Shown: positions 15,842-26,162 of the stretch, in pieces
Numbering within the stretch: position 1 is the first letter of the stretch
Layout: each line of letters begins with the position of its first letter
Source: an uncultured Sphingobacteriales bacterium
Lineage (GTDB): Bacteria > Bacteroidota > Bacteroidia > Chitinophagales > Chitinophagaceae
DNA: 64,000 bases
Direction of reading: 5' to 3'
Assembly: GCA_937991535.1 (NCBI GenBank)
Contig: CALKHN010000028.1
Location: 1 to 64,000, forward strand
Notes under the pieces: generated by a model
What the model saw: only the letters and a program-made list of their open reading frames with translations
Told to the model about the DNA's origin: nothing
Database searches by the model: none
Position numbers and translations under genes: made by a program

Positions 15842-17971
15842 TTGGAAATAAAAAAAGACATATTATGGCGGGTTTACCTGTGCTTTCTGGGCATAGTGGT
15901 ACTGAGCCTTTGCGTAATAGGTAAGGCTTTTTACATTCAGCAATTCCAGGGTAGCTACTGGAAAAGTTTGAGTGATAGTCTTCACCTTGAATACCGTGCC
16001 CTGGATGCAGACAGGGGAACCATTTACAGCGAAGACGGAAGTATGTTAAGCACTTCTATCCCTTTCTTTGACATACATATAGATTTTTTGGCAGACGGGC
16101 TCCGTGAAAAAGAAGGCAGGCGCTTTAAGGAGAATATTGATTCACTATCCAAAGGATTGGCGGATATATTTAAAGACATGAGTGCTGCCGCTTATAAAAA
16201 GCAACTGGAAAATGGTTATAACAAAAAAGAGCGTTATTTCCTTTTAAAGAAAAAAGTGAGTTTCGAACAATACCAGGCTTTGCGCCAGTTGCCCTTAGTG
16301 AACCAGGGCCGAAATAAAAGCGGGTTTATTGCAGAAGATATTGAAAAACGCCTTACACCTTTTGGGTTGCTGGCAAACCGCACCATTGGGCTGTCCAGAG
16401 CGTATATAAACAATAACAAGCAGGTAATAACCCAAAACGTAGGCCTCGAAAAAACCTACGACAGTTTATTAAAAGGTGTGTCGGGTAAGCGCCTGGTTCG
16501 TCGTATATCCGGCGGCGCTTTTGTACCGGTTGAAGGATCTGAGATTGAACCTGAGAACGGAAAAGATATTGTAACCACCCTTGACGTGAACATTCAGGAT
16601 ATTACGCAAACCGCTTTAATGCGCATGATGGTTTCCAATGAAGCATTAGAAGGCTGCGCGGTGGTAATGGAAGTAGCTACAGGAAAAATAAAAGCAATTG
16701 CCAATCTGGGACGCATGCCCGATGGTTCCTACTTTGAAATAGACAACTATGCATTAAAAACATCCGAACCGGGTTCCGTTATAAAACTCGTTACGCTTCT
16801 GGCTGTTCTTGAAGATAAATATGTTACTGCTTCGGATATGATTGATATCAGTGACGGCGCCTGGGTACTGAACCGGAGAACAATCAGGGATGCGGAAAAG
16901 TCTCCCAGGAGTTTGCTTACTATAAAAGAATCATTTGAGCATAGCAGTAATGTAGCTATGGCCAAACTCGCCTATAATTATTATTCCAAAAATCCTGCAC
17001 AGTTTATAAAACATTACGAAGCATTGCAGCTCACATCACGCACAGGTATAGATTTGAAAGAAGAGTTCAAGCCACTGGTAAAAACGCCATCCCGCAAAGA
17101 CTGGCATTTGCAAACACTTCCCTCCATGGGTTTTGGTTACGAAGTAATGTTAAGTCCCCTGCAATTGCTGATGGTATACAATGCCGTTGCCAATGACGGC
17201 AAACTGATGAAACCTTATTTGGTAAACCAGGTGGAAAAAGACGGTAATGTGCTACACCAGTTTGGACCACAGACATTAAATGAAAATATATGCTCGGAAG
17301 AAACACTTCGGCAGTTAAAAGATTGCCTGAACGCCGTTTGTACAGAGGGTACTGCCAAATTGGTTTTTAAGGATGCGGTATACTATGCCGCAGGAAAAAC
17401 AGGTACAACCAAAGTGAATGATGGGAAATTCAAATATGGAGATGGTGTATACCAATCTTCATTTGCAGGTTATTTCCCGGTTAAAAATCCAAAATACTCC
17501 TGTATAGTAGTCATTAAAAACAAACCCCACGCGGCCAGGTATTTTGGCGGAGCAGTAGCGGCGCCGGTATTCAGGGAAATTGCAGACAAGCTATATGCCG
17601 AAAGTGCCGACGAACAGCAGTTGTTCATTGCAAAAGCCGCCGCCGACAGCAATCATTACAGGTGGAGTGGTTATAGCAGCGAAATTAAAAATGTGCTGGA
17701 AGCGATGAATGTACAGTATAAAGATTCGGCAACAACAGGTAAATGGGGCGTTGTAACCAATAGTGAATACGCACCGGTAATAAAAGATTTAAGCACCAGT
17801 AAACAAACTATACCCGATGTAACGGGAATGGGATTAAAGGATGCCCTGCATTTACTGGAAAACAGGAGTTTGAAGGTAACGGTAAAGGGTAAGGGTAAAG
17901 TAGTTAGTCAGTCTTTGGAGGCCGGATTGTCTATCAACACAGGACAAACCATAGCACTTGAACTGAATTAG
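15842..17971 (+). CDS. ftsI: Division-specific penicillin-binding protein FtsI/PBP2b with PASTA domain
   Basis: Septal peptidoglycan transpeptidase of 709 residues. One transmembrane helix (about 9-29) is followed by the dimerisation domain and a transpeptidase domain with all three catalytic motifs: SVIK (Ser about 311), SSN (about 367-369) and KTGT (about 518-521). A single PASTA domain closes the protein (about 650-709, from TIPDVTGMGLKDAL). The start must be TTG at 15842: the in-frame stop at 15812-15814 leaves no ATG or GTG, and the next ATG would remove the membrane anchor. It lies between ftsL and murE. Confidence 0.94.
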   Translation: MEIKKDILWRVYLCFLGIVVLSLCVIGKAFYIQQFQGSYWKSLSDSLHLEYRALDADRGTIYSEDGSMLSTSIPFFDIHIDFLADGLREKEGRRFKENIDSLSKGLADIFKDMSAAAYKKQLENGYNKKERYFLLKKKVSFEQYQALRQLPLVNQGRNKSGFIAEDIEKRLTPFGLLANRTIGLSRAYINNNKQVITQNVGLEKTYDSLLKGVSGKRLVRRISGGAFVPVEGSEIEPENGKDIVTTLDVNIQDITQTALMRMMVSNEALEGCAVVMEVATGKIKAIANLGRMPDGSYFEIDNYALKTSEPGSVIKLVTLLAVLEDKYVTASDMIDISDGAWVLNRRTIRDAEKSPRSLLTIKESFEHSSNVAMAKLAYNYYSKNPAQFIKHYEALQLTSRTGIDLKEEFKPLVKTPSRKDWHLQTLPSMGFGYEVMLSPLQLLMVYNAVANDGKLMKPYLVNQVEKDGNVLHQFGPQTLNENICSEETLRQLKDCLNAVCTEGTAKLVFKDAVYYAAGKTGTTKVNDGKFKYGDGVYQSSFAGYFPVKNPKYSCIVVIKNKPHAARYFGGAVAAPVFREIADKLYAESADEQQLFIAKAAADSNHYRWSGYSSEIKNVLEAMNVQYKDSATTGKWGVVTNSEYAPVIKDLSTSKQTIPDVTGMGLKDALHLLENRSLKVTVKGKGKVVSQSLEAGLSINTGQTIALELN

Positions 17972-18020
17972 CACAACGCGTAAAAAGATATACGAAAAAA
18001 AGGGAGTTGATATAAAAACT

Positions 18021-19487
18021 ATGGCGGCGTTACAGGACATATTGTACAGGGTAAACATTCGTTCGGTGCAGGGTAATATGAGTGCCGTGGTGAAAGATTT
18101 ACAGATTGACTCAAGAAAAGTGTCGGGAAAAAGCTGCTTTATTGCTATAAAAGGAAATGGGCAGGACGGGCATGCATATATTAATGCGGCCATTGAAAAA
18201 GGAGCAACAGTGGTTATTGCGGAACAATTACCGGCAATCAAAAAAGAAACCGTTACCTATGTGGAGGTAGAAAACAGCGCTGTAGCTGCGGGGTACATGG
18301 CCAACAATTTCTATGATTCGCCTTCGTCCAAAATGAAAGTAACGGGCGTAACAGGAACCAATGGCAAAACGACCATCGCTACATTGCTCTTCAAATTATT
18401 CAGCGCCCTCGGATATCAGTGCGGATTGCTTTCAACGGTACAAAACCAGATAGGCGAAAATATTGTTCCTGCCACGCATACCACGCCCGATGCCATTAGC
18501 ATCAATGCACTAATGAAGCAGATGCACGATAAAGGGTGCACACATGTATTCATGGAATGCAGCAGCCATGCCATTCACCAGCACAGGATAACGGGCCTGC
18601 ATTTTTCAGGCGCCCTGTTCAGCAATATCACACACGACCACCTGGATTATCACCAAAACTTTGATGAATATATCCGGGTAAAAAAATCATTTTTCGACAA
18701 CCTGCAGCCTGATGCATTTGCCATTAGCAATGCAGATGATAAAAGAGGCACGGTAATGCTACAGAATACCGCAGCCAAAAAATATTTCTACAGTCTGCGT
18801 ACAATGTCAGACTTCAAAGGAAAGATAATAGACAACAGCATTACCGGTTTACAGCTTAATATAAATGAGCAGGAAGTGCATTTCAGGCTTATTGGTGAAT
18901 TTAATGCCTATAACCTGCTGGCGGTATATGGCGCAGCGGTGTGCCTGGGAGAAGAAAAATATAAAGTATTGCAGATCCTCAGCAACCTTACCGGCGCAGA
19001 AGGAAGATTTGAATATTTTATTTCTCCAAAAGAAAAAATCATTGGTATAGTAGACTATGCCCATACTCCTGATGCATTATTAAACGTATTGACTACCATA
19101 AAAAAATTAAGACAAGGACACGAAAAAATAATAACGGTAGTGGGCTGTGGTGGCGACAGAGATAAAACAAAGCGGCCGGTAATGGCTGAGGTTTCCTGTA
19201 GCCACAGCGATAAAGTGGTGTTTACATCAGACAACCCGAGAAGCGAAGAAGCGGAGGCCATTATACAGGATATGGAAAATGGTTTGCAACCATCGGCAAA
19301 AAGAAAGTATATATCTATTACCGACAGAAAAGAAGCCATTAAAACAGCGGTTGCCCTGGCAAATGAAGAAGATATTGTATTGATTGCCGGCAAGGGGCAC
19401 GAAAAATACCAGGAGATCAAAGGCGTAAAATATCCCTTCGACGATAAGCAGGTATTAAAGGAGATGTTCGAAATGATGGGAAAATAA
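18021..19487 (+). CDS. murE: UDP-MurNAc-L-Ala-D-Glu:meso-diaminopimelate ligase MurE
   Basis: Adds the third residue of the peptidoglycan stem peptide in an ATP-dependent cytoplasmic step. The 488-residue protein has the Mur-ligase ATP loop GTNGKTT (112-118), the SSHAIHQHR region and VDYAHTPDAL. The motif DNPR (404-407) marks enzymes that use meso-diaminopimelate rather than lysine, so the cell wall should contain meso-DAP. It starts 49 bp after ftsI. Confidence 0.96.
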   Translation: MAALQDILYRVNIRSVQGNMSAVVKDLQIDSRKVSGKSCFIAIKGNGQDGHAYINAAIEKGATVVIAEQLPAIKKETVTYVEVENSAVAAGYMANNFYDSPSSKMKVTGVTGTNGKTTIATLLFKLFSALGYQCGLLSTVQNQIGENIVPATHTTPDAISINALMKQMHDKGCTHVFMECSSHAIHQHRITGLHFSGALFSNITHDHLDYHQNFDEYIRVKKSFFDNLQPDAFAISNADDKRGTVMLQNTAAKKYFYSLRTMSDFKGKIIDNSITGLQLNINEQEVHFRLIGEFNAYNLLAVYGAAVCLGEEKYKVLQILSNLTGAEGRFEYFISPKEKIIGIVDYAHTPDALLNVLTTIKKLRQGHEKIITVVGCGGDRDKTKRPVMAEVSCSHSDKVVFTSDNPRSEEAEAIIQDMENGLQPSAKRKYISITDRKEAIKTAVALANEEDIVLIAGKGHEKYQEIKGVKYPFDDKQVLKEMFEMMGK

Positions 19488-19569
19488 GCTGCTGTAAGCG
19501 TTGAGGCAAGAGTGCTTTTGTGCTCTGCGATCAAAATAAAAACAAGAGTTAACTAAAAATAAAGCGCAC

Positions 19570-20889
19570 ATGCTATATTATTTTTTTGACTGGTTAAGGG
19601 ATGAGGGCATTAAATTCCCCGGAAGCGGGTTGATGCAGTTCATTACTTTCAGGGTACTGCTGGCAGTATTGCTGTCGCTTTTAATATCTACCCTGTATGG
19701 CAAACGCATTATTAACCTGCTGCAAAAAAAACAGGTAGGCGAAAGCGTACGCGAACTTGGTTTGCAGGGGGAGCAACAAAAAAAAGGAACGCCTACTATG
19801 GGCGGTATCATTATTTTACTGGCTATACTTATTCCCACCCTGCTGTTTGCCGACTTAAGCAAATTATACATACACCTGATGCTTTTGTGCACGGTTTGGC
19901 TGGGCTTTATTGGATTCATGGATGATTACCTGAAGCTAAAAGCAAGAAAAACCGCCATTTCAAAAGGTGAAAAATATAAAAAGAAAGATAGTGACGGACT
20001 GGCTGGCGTAACAAAAATCATCGGGCAGGTAGGCCTGGGCATTATTATAGGAGCAACATTATATTTCAATGACAGGGTAGTGGTATGGAGAGAATATTAC
20101 GATCCGGGAGCAGCTACGGTTCAGGAAGGATTTTTGAAAAGAGGAGAAAAGAAAGTAGGCGATACGATAGTAACCATGGAAGGAAAAGAACACAGGTATG
20201 CCATTGTAAAAACACCCATCACTACTATTCCCTTTGTAAAAAGCCACGAGTTCAATTACAGCAGGCTCATTAGCTGGATAGGCGAAGGGGCAGATAAGTA
20301 CACCTGGATCATTTATATTATAGCGGTTACTTTTATTATAACGGCGGTATCTAACGGGGCCAATATTACCGATGGATTAGACGGGCTTGCAGCGGGAGTA
20401 AGCGCGTTGATCGGCGCCTGCCTGGGGATATTTGTATATGTAAGCGGCAGTACAAGGCTTGCTGAATACCTGAACATCATGTATATCCCCAATCTTGGGG
20501 AATTGTCTGTTTTTGTTGGCGCATTCGTGGGGGGATGCATAGGATTTTTGTGGTATAACGCTTACCCTGCACAGGTGTTCATGGGCGATACCGGCAGCCT
20601 CGCACTGGGAGGTATCATTGCATCGCTGTCCATTATTGTACGCAAAGAATTACTGATCCCTATTTTTTGTGGTGTATTCCTGGTAGAAAATCTGAGCGTA
20701 ATGCTCCAGGTAAGTTATTTCAAATATACGAAGCGAAAATACGGAGAAGGGAGGCGGATATTCTTAATTAGTCCGCTCCATCATCATTACCAGAAACTGG
20801 GTTATCACGAAAGTAAGATTGCCGTTCGTTTCTGGATTGTAACAGTGTTGTGCGTATTGTTTGCCTTAGCCACATTTAAAATGCGGTAA
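19570..20889 (+). CDS. mraY: Phospho-N-acetylmuramoyl-pentapeptide-transferase MraY
   Basis: Integral membrane enzyme that transfers phospho-MurNAc-pentapeptide to undecaprenyl phosphate, forming lipid I. Recognisable motifs are GTPTMGG, the aspartate pair in GFMDDYLKLKARK, NGANITDGLDGLA, FMGDTGSLALGG and the histidine cluster SPLHHHYQKLG near the C-terminus. At 439 residues it is about 80 longer than the Escherichia coli enzyme; the excess is a hydrophilic insert (roughly residues 174-240) before the third catalytic region, a known trait of Bacteroidota MraY. Confidence 0.96.
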   Translation: MLYYFFDWLRDEGIKFPGSGLMQFITFRVLLAVLLSLLISTLYGKRIINLLQKKQVGESVRELGLQGEQQKKGTPTMGGIIILLAILIPTLLFADLSKLYIHLMLLCTVWLGFIGFMDDYLKLKARKTAISKGEKYKKKDSDGLAGVTKIIGQVGLGIIIGATLYFNDRVVVWREYYDPGAATVQEGFLKRGEKKVGDTIVTMEGKEHRYAIVKTPITTIPFVKSHEFNYSRLISWIGEGADKYTWIIYIIAVTFIITAVSNGANITDGLDGLAAGVSALIGACLGIFVYVSGSTRLAEYLNIMYIPNLGELSVFVGAFVGGCIGFLWYNAYPAQVFMGDTGSLALGGIIASLSIIVRKELLIPIFCGVFLVENLSVMLQVSYFKYTKRKYGEGRRIFLISPLHHHYQKLGYHESKIAVRFWIVTVLCVLFALATFKMR

Positions 20890-21003
20890 ACCAAAAGAAA
20901 AATGATTAGTAACAATAGCATCAGTAAAATATAAAAGACAGCATGAGCAATATTGAAGGGAATATTAATCCGTTAAAAAAGCCCTTTTTGTAATAAGAGT
21001 CGA

Positions 21004-22344
21004 ATGGCAAAAAGAATGGTCATATTAGGCAGCGGCGAAAGCGGTGTTGGAGCAGCTATCCTTTGCCGTAAGCAGGGAACCGATGTTTTTGTTTCAGATT
21101 CCGGCGCCATACAGAACCGCTATAAAAACGAATTGGAACAGTACGATATTGCATTTGAAGAAGAAAAACATTCAGAAGAAAAAATATTAAACGCGGATGA
21201 AGTAGTAAAAAGCCCTGGTATACTTGAAAAAAATGAACTGGTACAAAAAATAAAAGCAAAGGGTATTAAAGTGATCAGTGAGATAGAACTGGCATACCGC
21301 TATAAAGGGGAAAGCAAAATAATAGCCATCACAGGCAGTAATGGTAAAAGTACCACTACGGCTTTAACAGGACATATATGTAAAACAGGTGGTGTGGATT
21401 GCGCCGTAGTGGGCAATATAGGTTATTCATTTGCAAGACAGGTAGCGCTGGACCCAAAGCCCCTGTATGTGGCGGAGATCAGCAGCTTCCAGTTAGATGA
21501 CATAGAAACCTTTAAAGCAGATATAGCGGTGTTGCTGAACATAACGGAAGATCACCTGGATCGCTATGAATACAGGTTTGAAAATTATATCCGTTCAAAA
21601 TTCAATATCATAAAAAACCAAACGCACAAGGATTATTTCATCTATTGTGCAGACGACCCCGTGATAAAAGCGCACCTGCAAACAAATCCATTACTTTCTA
21701 ACCCACTGCCATTTACTATGCAATACGAACTACCAAAAGGAGCTTATGTGAGCGAAAACAATATGATAATGCATTTAGATAAAGAAGAATTTGTTATGAG
21801 CGTGCTGGACTTTGCCATAAAGGGAAAGCACAACCAGTACAATACTATGGCCGCAGGATTGGCAGGAATGATCATCGGCATAAGAAAAGAAAAAATCCGT
21901 GAAGCCGTTGAAAATTTTGAAAGCCTCGAACACCGCATGGAAAAAGTACTCACCGTACGGGGCATTGAATTTATTAACGACAGCAAAGCTACCAATGTCA
22001 ATAGTACATGGTACGCGCTGGAAAGCATGCAACAGCCGGTAGTGCTGATACTGGGTGGAATTGACAAAGGCAACGATTACAGCTCCATACTGGAGCTGGT
22101 AAAAGAAAAAGTAAAAGCCATCGTGTGCATGGGTATTGATAACCGGAAAATTCATGAGGCATTCGGCAAGGATGTGGCAGTGATGGTAAATACGGCCAGC
22201 GCAAAAGAAGCAGTTCATGCCGCTTTTCATTTGGCCAATAAAGGCGATGTGGTACTGCTGAGCCCGGCATGTTCAAGCTTTGACCTGTTTAAAAACTATG
22301 AAGACAGGGGAAGGCAGTTCAAAGAGGCGGTAAGAGAGTTGTAA
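21004..22344 (+). CDS. murD: UDP-N-acetylmuramoyl-L-alanine:D-glutamate ligase MurD
   Basis: Adds D-glutamate to UDP-MurNAc-L-alanine. The 446 residues show a Rossmann-like N-terminus (LGSGESGVGAAIL), the ATP loop GSNGKST (111-117), the EISSFQLDD motif, NITEDHLDRYEY, the NDSKATN motif and the LSPACSSFDLFKNYEDRG signature close to the C-terminus. All are standard for MurD. It follows mraY after 114 bp and precedes ftsW. Confidence 0.96.
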   Translation: MAKRMVILGSGESGVGAAILCRKQGTDVFVSDSGAIQNRYKNELEQYDIAFEEEKHSEEKILNADEVVKSPGILEKNELVQKIKAKGIKVISEIELAYRYKGESKIIAITGSNGKSTTTALTGHICKTGGVDCAVVGNIGYSFARQVALDPKPLYVAEISSFQLDDIETFKADIAVLLNITEDHLDRYEYRFENYIRSKFNIIKNQTHKDYFIYCADDPVIKAHLQTNPLLSNPLPFTMQYELPKGAYVSENNMIMHLDKEEFVMSVLDFAIKGKHNQYNTMAAGLAGMIIGIRKEKIREAVENFESLEHRMEKVLTVRGIEFINDSKATNVNSTWYALESMQQPVVLILGGIDKGNDYSSILELVKEKVKAIVCMGIDNRKIHEAFGKDVAVMVNTASAKEAVHAAFHLANKGDVVLLSPACSSFDLFKNYEDRGRQFKEAVREL

Positions 22345-22354
22345 AAGTTTATGG

Positions 22355-22439
22355 TTTGTGATTTATGGTTTATCGTTGGGGAACTGGCTAGCATTATTCA
22401 GGCGGCAGGAGCATAATCTCAAATCACAAATTTCAAATC
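22355..22439. repeat. Inverted repeat and dispersed AT-rich repeat in the murD-ftsW gap
   Basis: TTTGTGATTT (22355-22364) and AAATCACAAA (22421-22430) are perfect 10-bp inverted copies that can form a long hairpin between murD and ftsW. The stretch 22416-22439, read on the minus strand, matches 31507-31530 at 22 of 24 positions, so it is a dispersed element and not specific to this operon. Confidence 0.65.
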
Positions 22440-22451
22440 TGAAATTAATTT

Positions 22452-23663
22452 ATGCAGGCATTATTTAATAAAACAAGGGGCGATAAAGTGATCTGGGTGG
22501 CGGTAATACTGCTTACCCTGCTTAGCCTGCTGGTTATATACAGCAGTACAGGTACCCTTGCTTACCGTTTGTCTAAAAGTGCCGAATCGTACCTGTTCAA
22601 GCAATTCGCATTTACAGCTATCGGCTTTATGATCATTTATTTTGCACACCGGATCAATTATACATTGTACTCCCGTACCGCATTGATCCTGTTTGTTATT
22701 TCGATACCGCTATTGATCTATACGCTTTTTTTTGGAGCCGAAATCAATGAAGGCAGCCGCTGGATCAAACTCCCTATCATTAACCTTACCTTTCAAACAT
22801 CCGACCTCGCCCGGCTGGCATTATTCATGTACCTGTCGCGGCAGCTCAGCCGTTCGCAAAACGATATTAAAGATTTTAAGCAGGGATTCCTTCCGCTTAT
22901 CATACCTGTAGGCATCATCTGTGCATTAATTGCACCGGCTAACTTGTCAACGGCTTTATTGATAGGTGCTACCAGCTTACTGCTTATGTTCATTGGCAGG
23001 GTAAATCTTAAACATATAGCAGCAACCATTGGTGTTGCGTTAATACCATTAATTTTTTTAGTAAGCATTGCTTTTGCTTATTACAACAAGGCAGATCATC
23101 AATCAAAAGAACTGCCGGCCGTACTAAGTGTTGGGCGTATACCAACATGGATAAAACGCATTCAGGATTTTGCCTATGCCGATAAAATAGAAACCGCCTA
23201 CCAGGTGCAGCAGGCAAAAATCGCCATTGCCAAAGGTGGGTGGTTTGGACTTGGGCCCGGCAACAGCGAGCAGCGCAACTTTTTACCGCACCCTTACAGT
23301 GATTTTATATATGCTATTATCATTGAGGAATATGGATTGGCAGGTGGTATACTTATCCTGTTTATGTACCTGCTGTTCTTATTCAGAAGCATACGCATTT
23401 TCAAAAAATGTCCTTTTGCTTTTGGTGCATTCTTAGCCCTGGCCCTGAGTTTTACACTGGTTATACAGGCACTGGTTAATATGGCGGTAAATGTAAACCT
23501 GTTCCCTGTTACGGGCGTCCCCTTACCGTTGGTGAGTATGGGGGGTAGCAGTTTTTTATTTACCTGTATGTCTATAGGAATTATATTAAGCGTGGCAAGA
23601 AACGCGGAAAAACTGGAAGGGAAAACAGCAGCAACAGTCACGCTAAAGAATAGTGAATTATAA
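22452..23663 (+). CDS. ftsW: Division peptidoglycan polymerase FtsW (SEDS family)
   Basis: Polytopic SEDS-family glycosyltransferase that polymerises lipid II at the septum together with FtsI. The 403 residues show about ten hydrophobic helices, the IYSSTG segment near the N-terminus, the motif GLGPGNSEQRNFLPHPYSDF, EEYGLAGG, and the GVPLPLVSMGGSS signature in the last third. Its place between murD and murG separates it from the elongation homologue RodA. Confidence 0.95.
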   Translation: MQALFNKTRGDKVIWVAVILLTLLSLLVIYSSTGTLAYRLSKSAESYLFKQFAFTAIGFMIIYFAHRINYTLYSRTALILFVISIPLLIYTLFFGAEINEGSRWIKLPIINLTFQTSDLARLALFMYLSRQLSRSQNDIKDFKQGFLPLIIPVGIICALIAPANLSTALLIGATSLLLMFIGRVNLKHIAATIGVALIPLIFLVSIAFAYYNKADHQSKELPAVLSVGRIPTWIKRIQDFAYADKIETAYQVQQAKIAIAKGGWFGLGPGNSEQRNFLPHPYSDFIYAIIIEEYGLAGGILILFMYLLFLFRSIRIFKKCPFAFGAFLALALSFTLVIQALVNMAVNVNLFPVTGVPLPLVSMGGSSFLFTCMSIGIILSVARNAEKLEGKTAATVTLKNSEL

Positions 23664-23671
23664 AATAAAAT

Positions 23672-24763
23672 GTGTTGGCAAAAAAAATAATCATAGCGGG
23701 AGGAGGAACAGGAGGTCATATTTTTCCGGCGATAGCCATTGCCAATGCATTAAAAAAAAGGGATAGTACCATAGAGATATTGTTTGCAGGCGCGAAAGGA
23801 AAAATGGAAATGGAAAAAGTACCGCAGGCCGGCTATGCTATTAAAGGTTTGGATATCGCGGGATTCAACCGTAGTTCTTTGATCAAAAATATTGGATTGC
23901 CTTTTAAGCTCATCAAAAGCTTTTTGCAGGTACGAAAGATCGTGAATCAATTTAAACCCGATGGGGTAATTGGGGTCGGCGGCTATTCAAGCTTTCCCGT
24001 ACTTCGGTATGCACAGCAAAAAGGCATAGCCACCTTCATTCATGAAGCCAATTCATTTGCCGGAAAAACAAATATACTGCTTGGCAAAAGAGCGACTAAG
24101 ATTTTCACAGGCAGCGATGGTATGGAAAAATTTTTCCCGGCCGAAAAAATACTGGTTACCGGTAATCCTGTGAGAGAGGCAATCGCAAACAGCGGCATCA
24201 GCAGGGAGGAAGCGCTTCTTTCTTTTGGATTGAACCCCGAAAAGAAAACAATTCTGGTAACGGGTGGAAGCCTTGGCGCAAAGTCCATTAACGAAGCCAT
24301 TGCCGCGCATATAACAGATTTTGAAAAAAACAAACTGCAGTTGATCTGGCAAACAGGAAAACCATTTGCGGAGCAGGCAAAACAATTGGCGCACGGAAAA
24401 GAAAACATATGGACCAATGATTTTATAACCAGGATGGAAAACGCTTTTGCCGCGGCTGATGTAGTAATATCCAGGTCGGGGGCCATGTCGGTTGCGGAAT
24501 TGTGCGTAGCAAAGCAAGCGGTGATATTTGTACCCTTTCCGTTTGCAGCGGAAGATCATCAAACGGTAAATGCTCATCGCCTGGAAAAAAAACAGGCGGC
24601 ACTGGTCGTTAAAAACAGTGAAGCAAAAACCATTTTAACAGACAAGGCGATAGCACTGACCTTAAATGATGCGGAACGGCAGCAATTAAAAAACAATATC
24701 GCACGGCTGGCTGTAACCAATGCAGATGAAATGATTGCAAAAGAAGTCCTGGAAGCAATTTGA
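23672..24763 (+). CDS. murG: Lipid II synthase MurG (GlcNAc transferase)
   Basis: Adds GlcNAc to lipid I to make lipid II on the inner face of the membrane. The GT-B fold is marked by GGGTGGH (10-16), GVGGYSSFPVL, HEANSFAGKTN, TGGSLGAKSIN and the donor-binding SRSGAMSVAELC region, then PFPFAAEDHQ. The 363-residue frame begins with GTG at 23672 (TTG at 23675 is the alternative); the nearby ATG at 23670 is out of frame. It is 8 bp from the ftsW stop. Confidence 0.95.
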   Translation: MLAKKIIIAGGGTGGHIFPAIAIANALKKRDSTIEILFAGAKGKMEMEKVPQAGYAIKGLDIAGFNRSSLIKNIGLPFKLIKSFLQVRKIVNQFKPDGVIGVGGYSSFPVLRYAQQKGIATFIHEANSFAGKTNILLGKRATKIFTGSDGMEKFFPAEKILVTGNPVREAIANSGISREEALLSFGLNPEKKTILVTGGSLGAKSINEAIAAHITDFEKNKLQLIWQTGKPFAEQAKQLAHGKENIWTNDFITRMENAFAAADVVISRSGAMSVAELCVAKQAVIFVPFPFAAEDHQTVNAHRLEKKQAALVVKNSEAKTILTDKAIALTLNDAERQQLKNNIARLAVTNADEMIAKEVLEAI

Positions 24764-24773
24764 ACCGAAGGAA

Positions 24774-26162
24774 ATGATAGAAATTAACAACATAAAGGAA
24801 GTTTATTTTATAGGTATCGGGGGAATAGGTATGAGTGCACTGGCAAGATATTTTAAAGCAAGAGGAGCAAAAGTAAGTGGTTACGATAAAACGGAAACCG
24901 CGCTAACAAAGCAACTGATGCAGGAAGGAATAGCTGTGCACTATGAAGATGATGAAAAACATATAGCTAAAGATGCCGGCTTAGTAGTATATACACCGGC
25001 TATACCGAAGGGACATAAAGGATTGCTGTATTATCAACAAGGCGGCTATACCCTTTTAAAGCGAAGCGAGGTGCTGGGTGAGATCACCAAAAGTTCTTTT
25101 AATATATGCGTGGCAGGAACACATGGTAAAACTACCATCACTACGATGACAGCGCACCTGCTCCGTCATTCGGGTTATGGCTGCAATGCTTTTTTGGGTG
25201 GTATAGCAGCCAACTATAACAGCAATTTCTGGAGCAGCGAAAGAAATGTATGCGTAGTGGAAGCCGATGAATACGACAGAAGCTTTTTAAAGCTTCATCC
25301 CGATATAGCTGTTATCGGCGCAATGGATGCCGACCATTTAGATATATATGGAACGGAAGATGAAATGCAGCAGGCCTTTATTGATTTTGCAGGTAAAATA
25401 AAAAAAGGGGGCGTATTATTCAGCAAAAGGGGGCTAATAAGAGAAAATGAACTCAAAGCGGATCATCATTTTACTTACAGTCTTCAAAACAATAACGCCG
25501 ATGTATATGCGGCAAACATTAGTAACAAGGAGGGCGGTTATGTATTCGATGTGCATATAAAAGGCGAATGGCTAAAGAATATAGAACTGAATATGGGTGG
25601 TTTGCATAATATTGAAAACGCTGTTGCCGCCATTTCAATAGCAAAGCAGGTGGGTATTGAAGATGAAAGAATTAAAGCGGCCGTTGCAGCTTTTAAAGGC
25701 GTAAAGCGGAGGTTTGAGTACATCATTCCTCCATCAGACAACAATACAACAGTGTATGTTGATGATTATGCGCATCATCCTGCAGAACTGGAAGCCTTAA
25801 TTAAAGGAGCGAAACTGCTGTTCGCGGATAAAAAATGTACAGTAGTTTTTCAGCCGCATTTATTCAGCCGCACCAGGGATTTCGCTGAAACATTCGCGGC
25901 AAGCTTAGACCTGGCAGATGAAGTGATATTGTTACCGGTTTATCCGGCGAGAGAATTACCGGTAGAAGGAGTAAGCAGCAAGCTGATATTTGACAAAATG
26001 AAAAATGAAAATAAACATCTGATGGATAAAGAAGCAGCGCTGAGCTGGATAAAAAACAAGTATGATCAAAACAAACCCAACCTTTTAATTACTGCAGGAG
26101 CGGGTGATATTGATCAACTGGCTCAGCCTGTAAGGGAGATACTGAAGAAAGGTGAAAAGTGA
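24774..26162 (+). CDS. murC: UDP-N-acetylmuramate:L-alanine ligase MurC
   Basis: Adds L-alanine to UDP-MurNAc, the first stem-peptide residue. From ATG 24774 it has 462 residues, with the dinucleotide-fold start YFIGIGGIGMSALA, the ATP loop GTHGKT (115-120), EADEYDRSF, the DADHLDIYG motif and VDDYAHHPAE. This start is preferred over an in-frame ATG at 24735: it gives the standard N-terminus, does not overlap murG, and follows GAAGGAA. The last codons (KKGEK) are part of a GGTGAAAAG-type repeat that runs into the ftsQ leader. Confidence 0.95.
   Translation: MIEINNIKEVYFIGIGGIGMSALARYFKARGAKVSGYDKTETALTKQLMQEGIAVHYEDDEKHIAKDAGLVVYTPAIPKGHKGLLYYQQGGYTLLKRSEVLGEITKSSFNICVAGTHGKTTITTMTAHLLRHSGYGCNAFLGGIAANYNSNFWSSERNVCVVEADEYDRSFLKLHPDIAVIGAMDADHLDIYGTEDEMQQAFIDFAGKIKKGGVLFSKRGLIRENELKADHHFTYSLQNNNADVYAANISNKEGGYVFDVHIKGEWLKNIELNMGGLHNIENAVAAISIAKQVGIEDERIKAAVAAFKGVKRRFEYIIPPSDNNTTVYVDDYAHHPAELEALIKGAKLLFADKKCTVVFQPHLFSRTRDFAETFAASLDLADEVILLPVYPARELPVEGVSSKLIFDKMKNENKHLMDKEAALSWIKNKYDQNKPNLLITAGAGDIDQLAQPVREILKKGEK

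Noticed and set aside
24735..24773. Upstream ATG of murC overlapping murG
   Set aside because: It would add 13 residues (from the shifted murG end) before the normal MurC N-terminus; ATG 24774 with GAAGGAA in front fits better.
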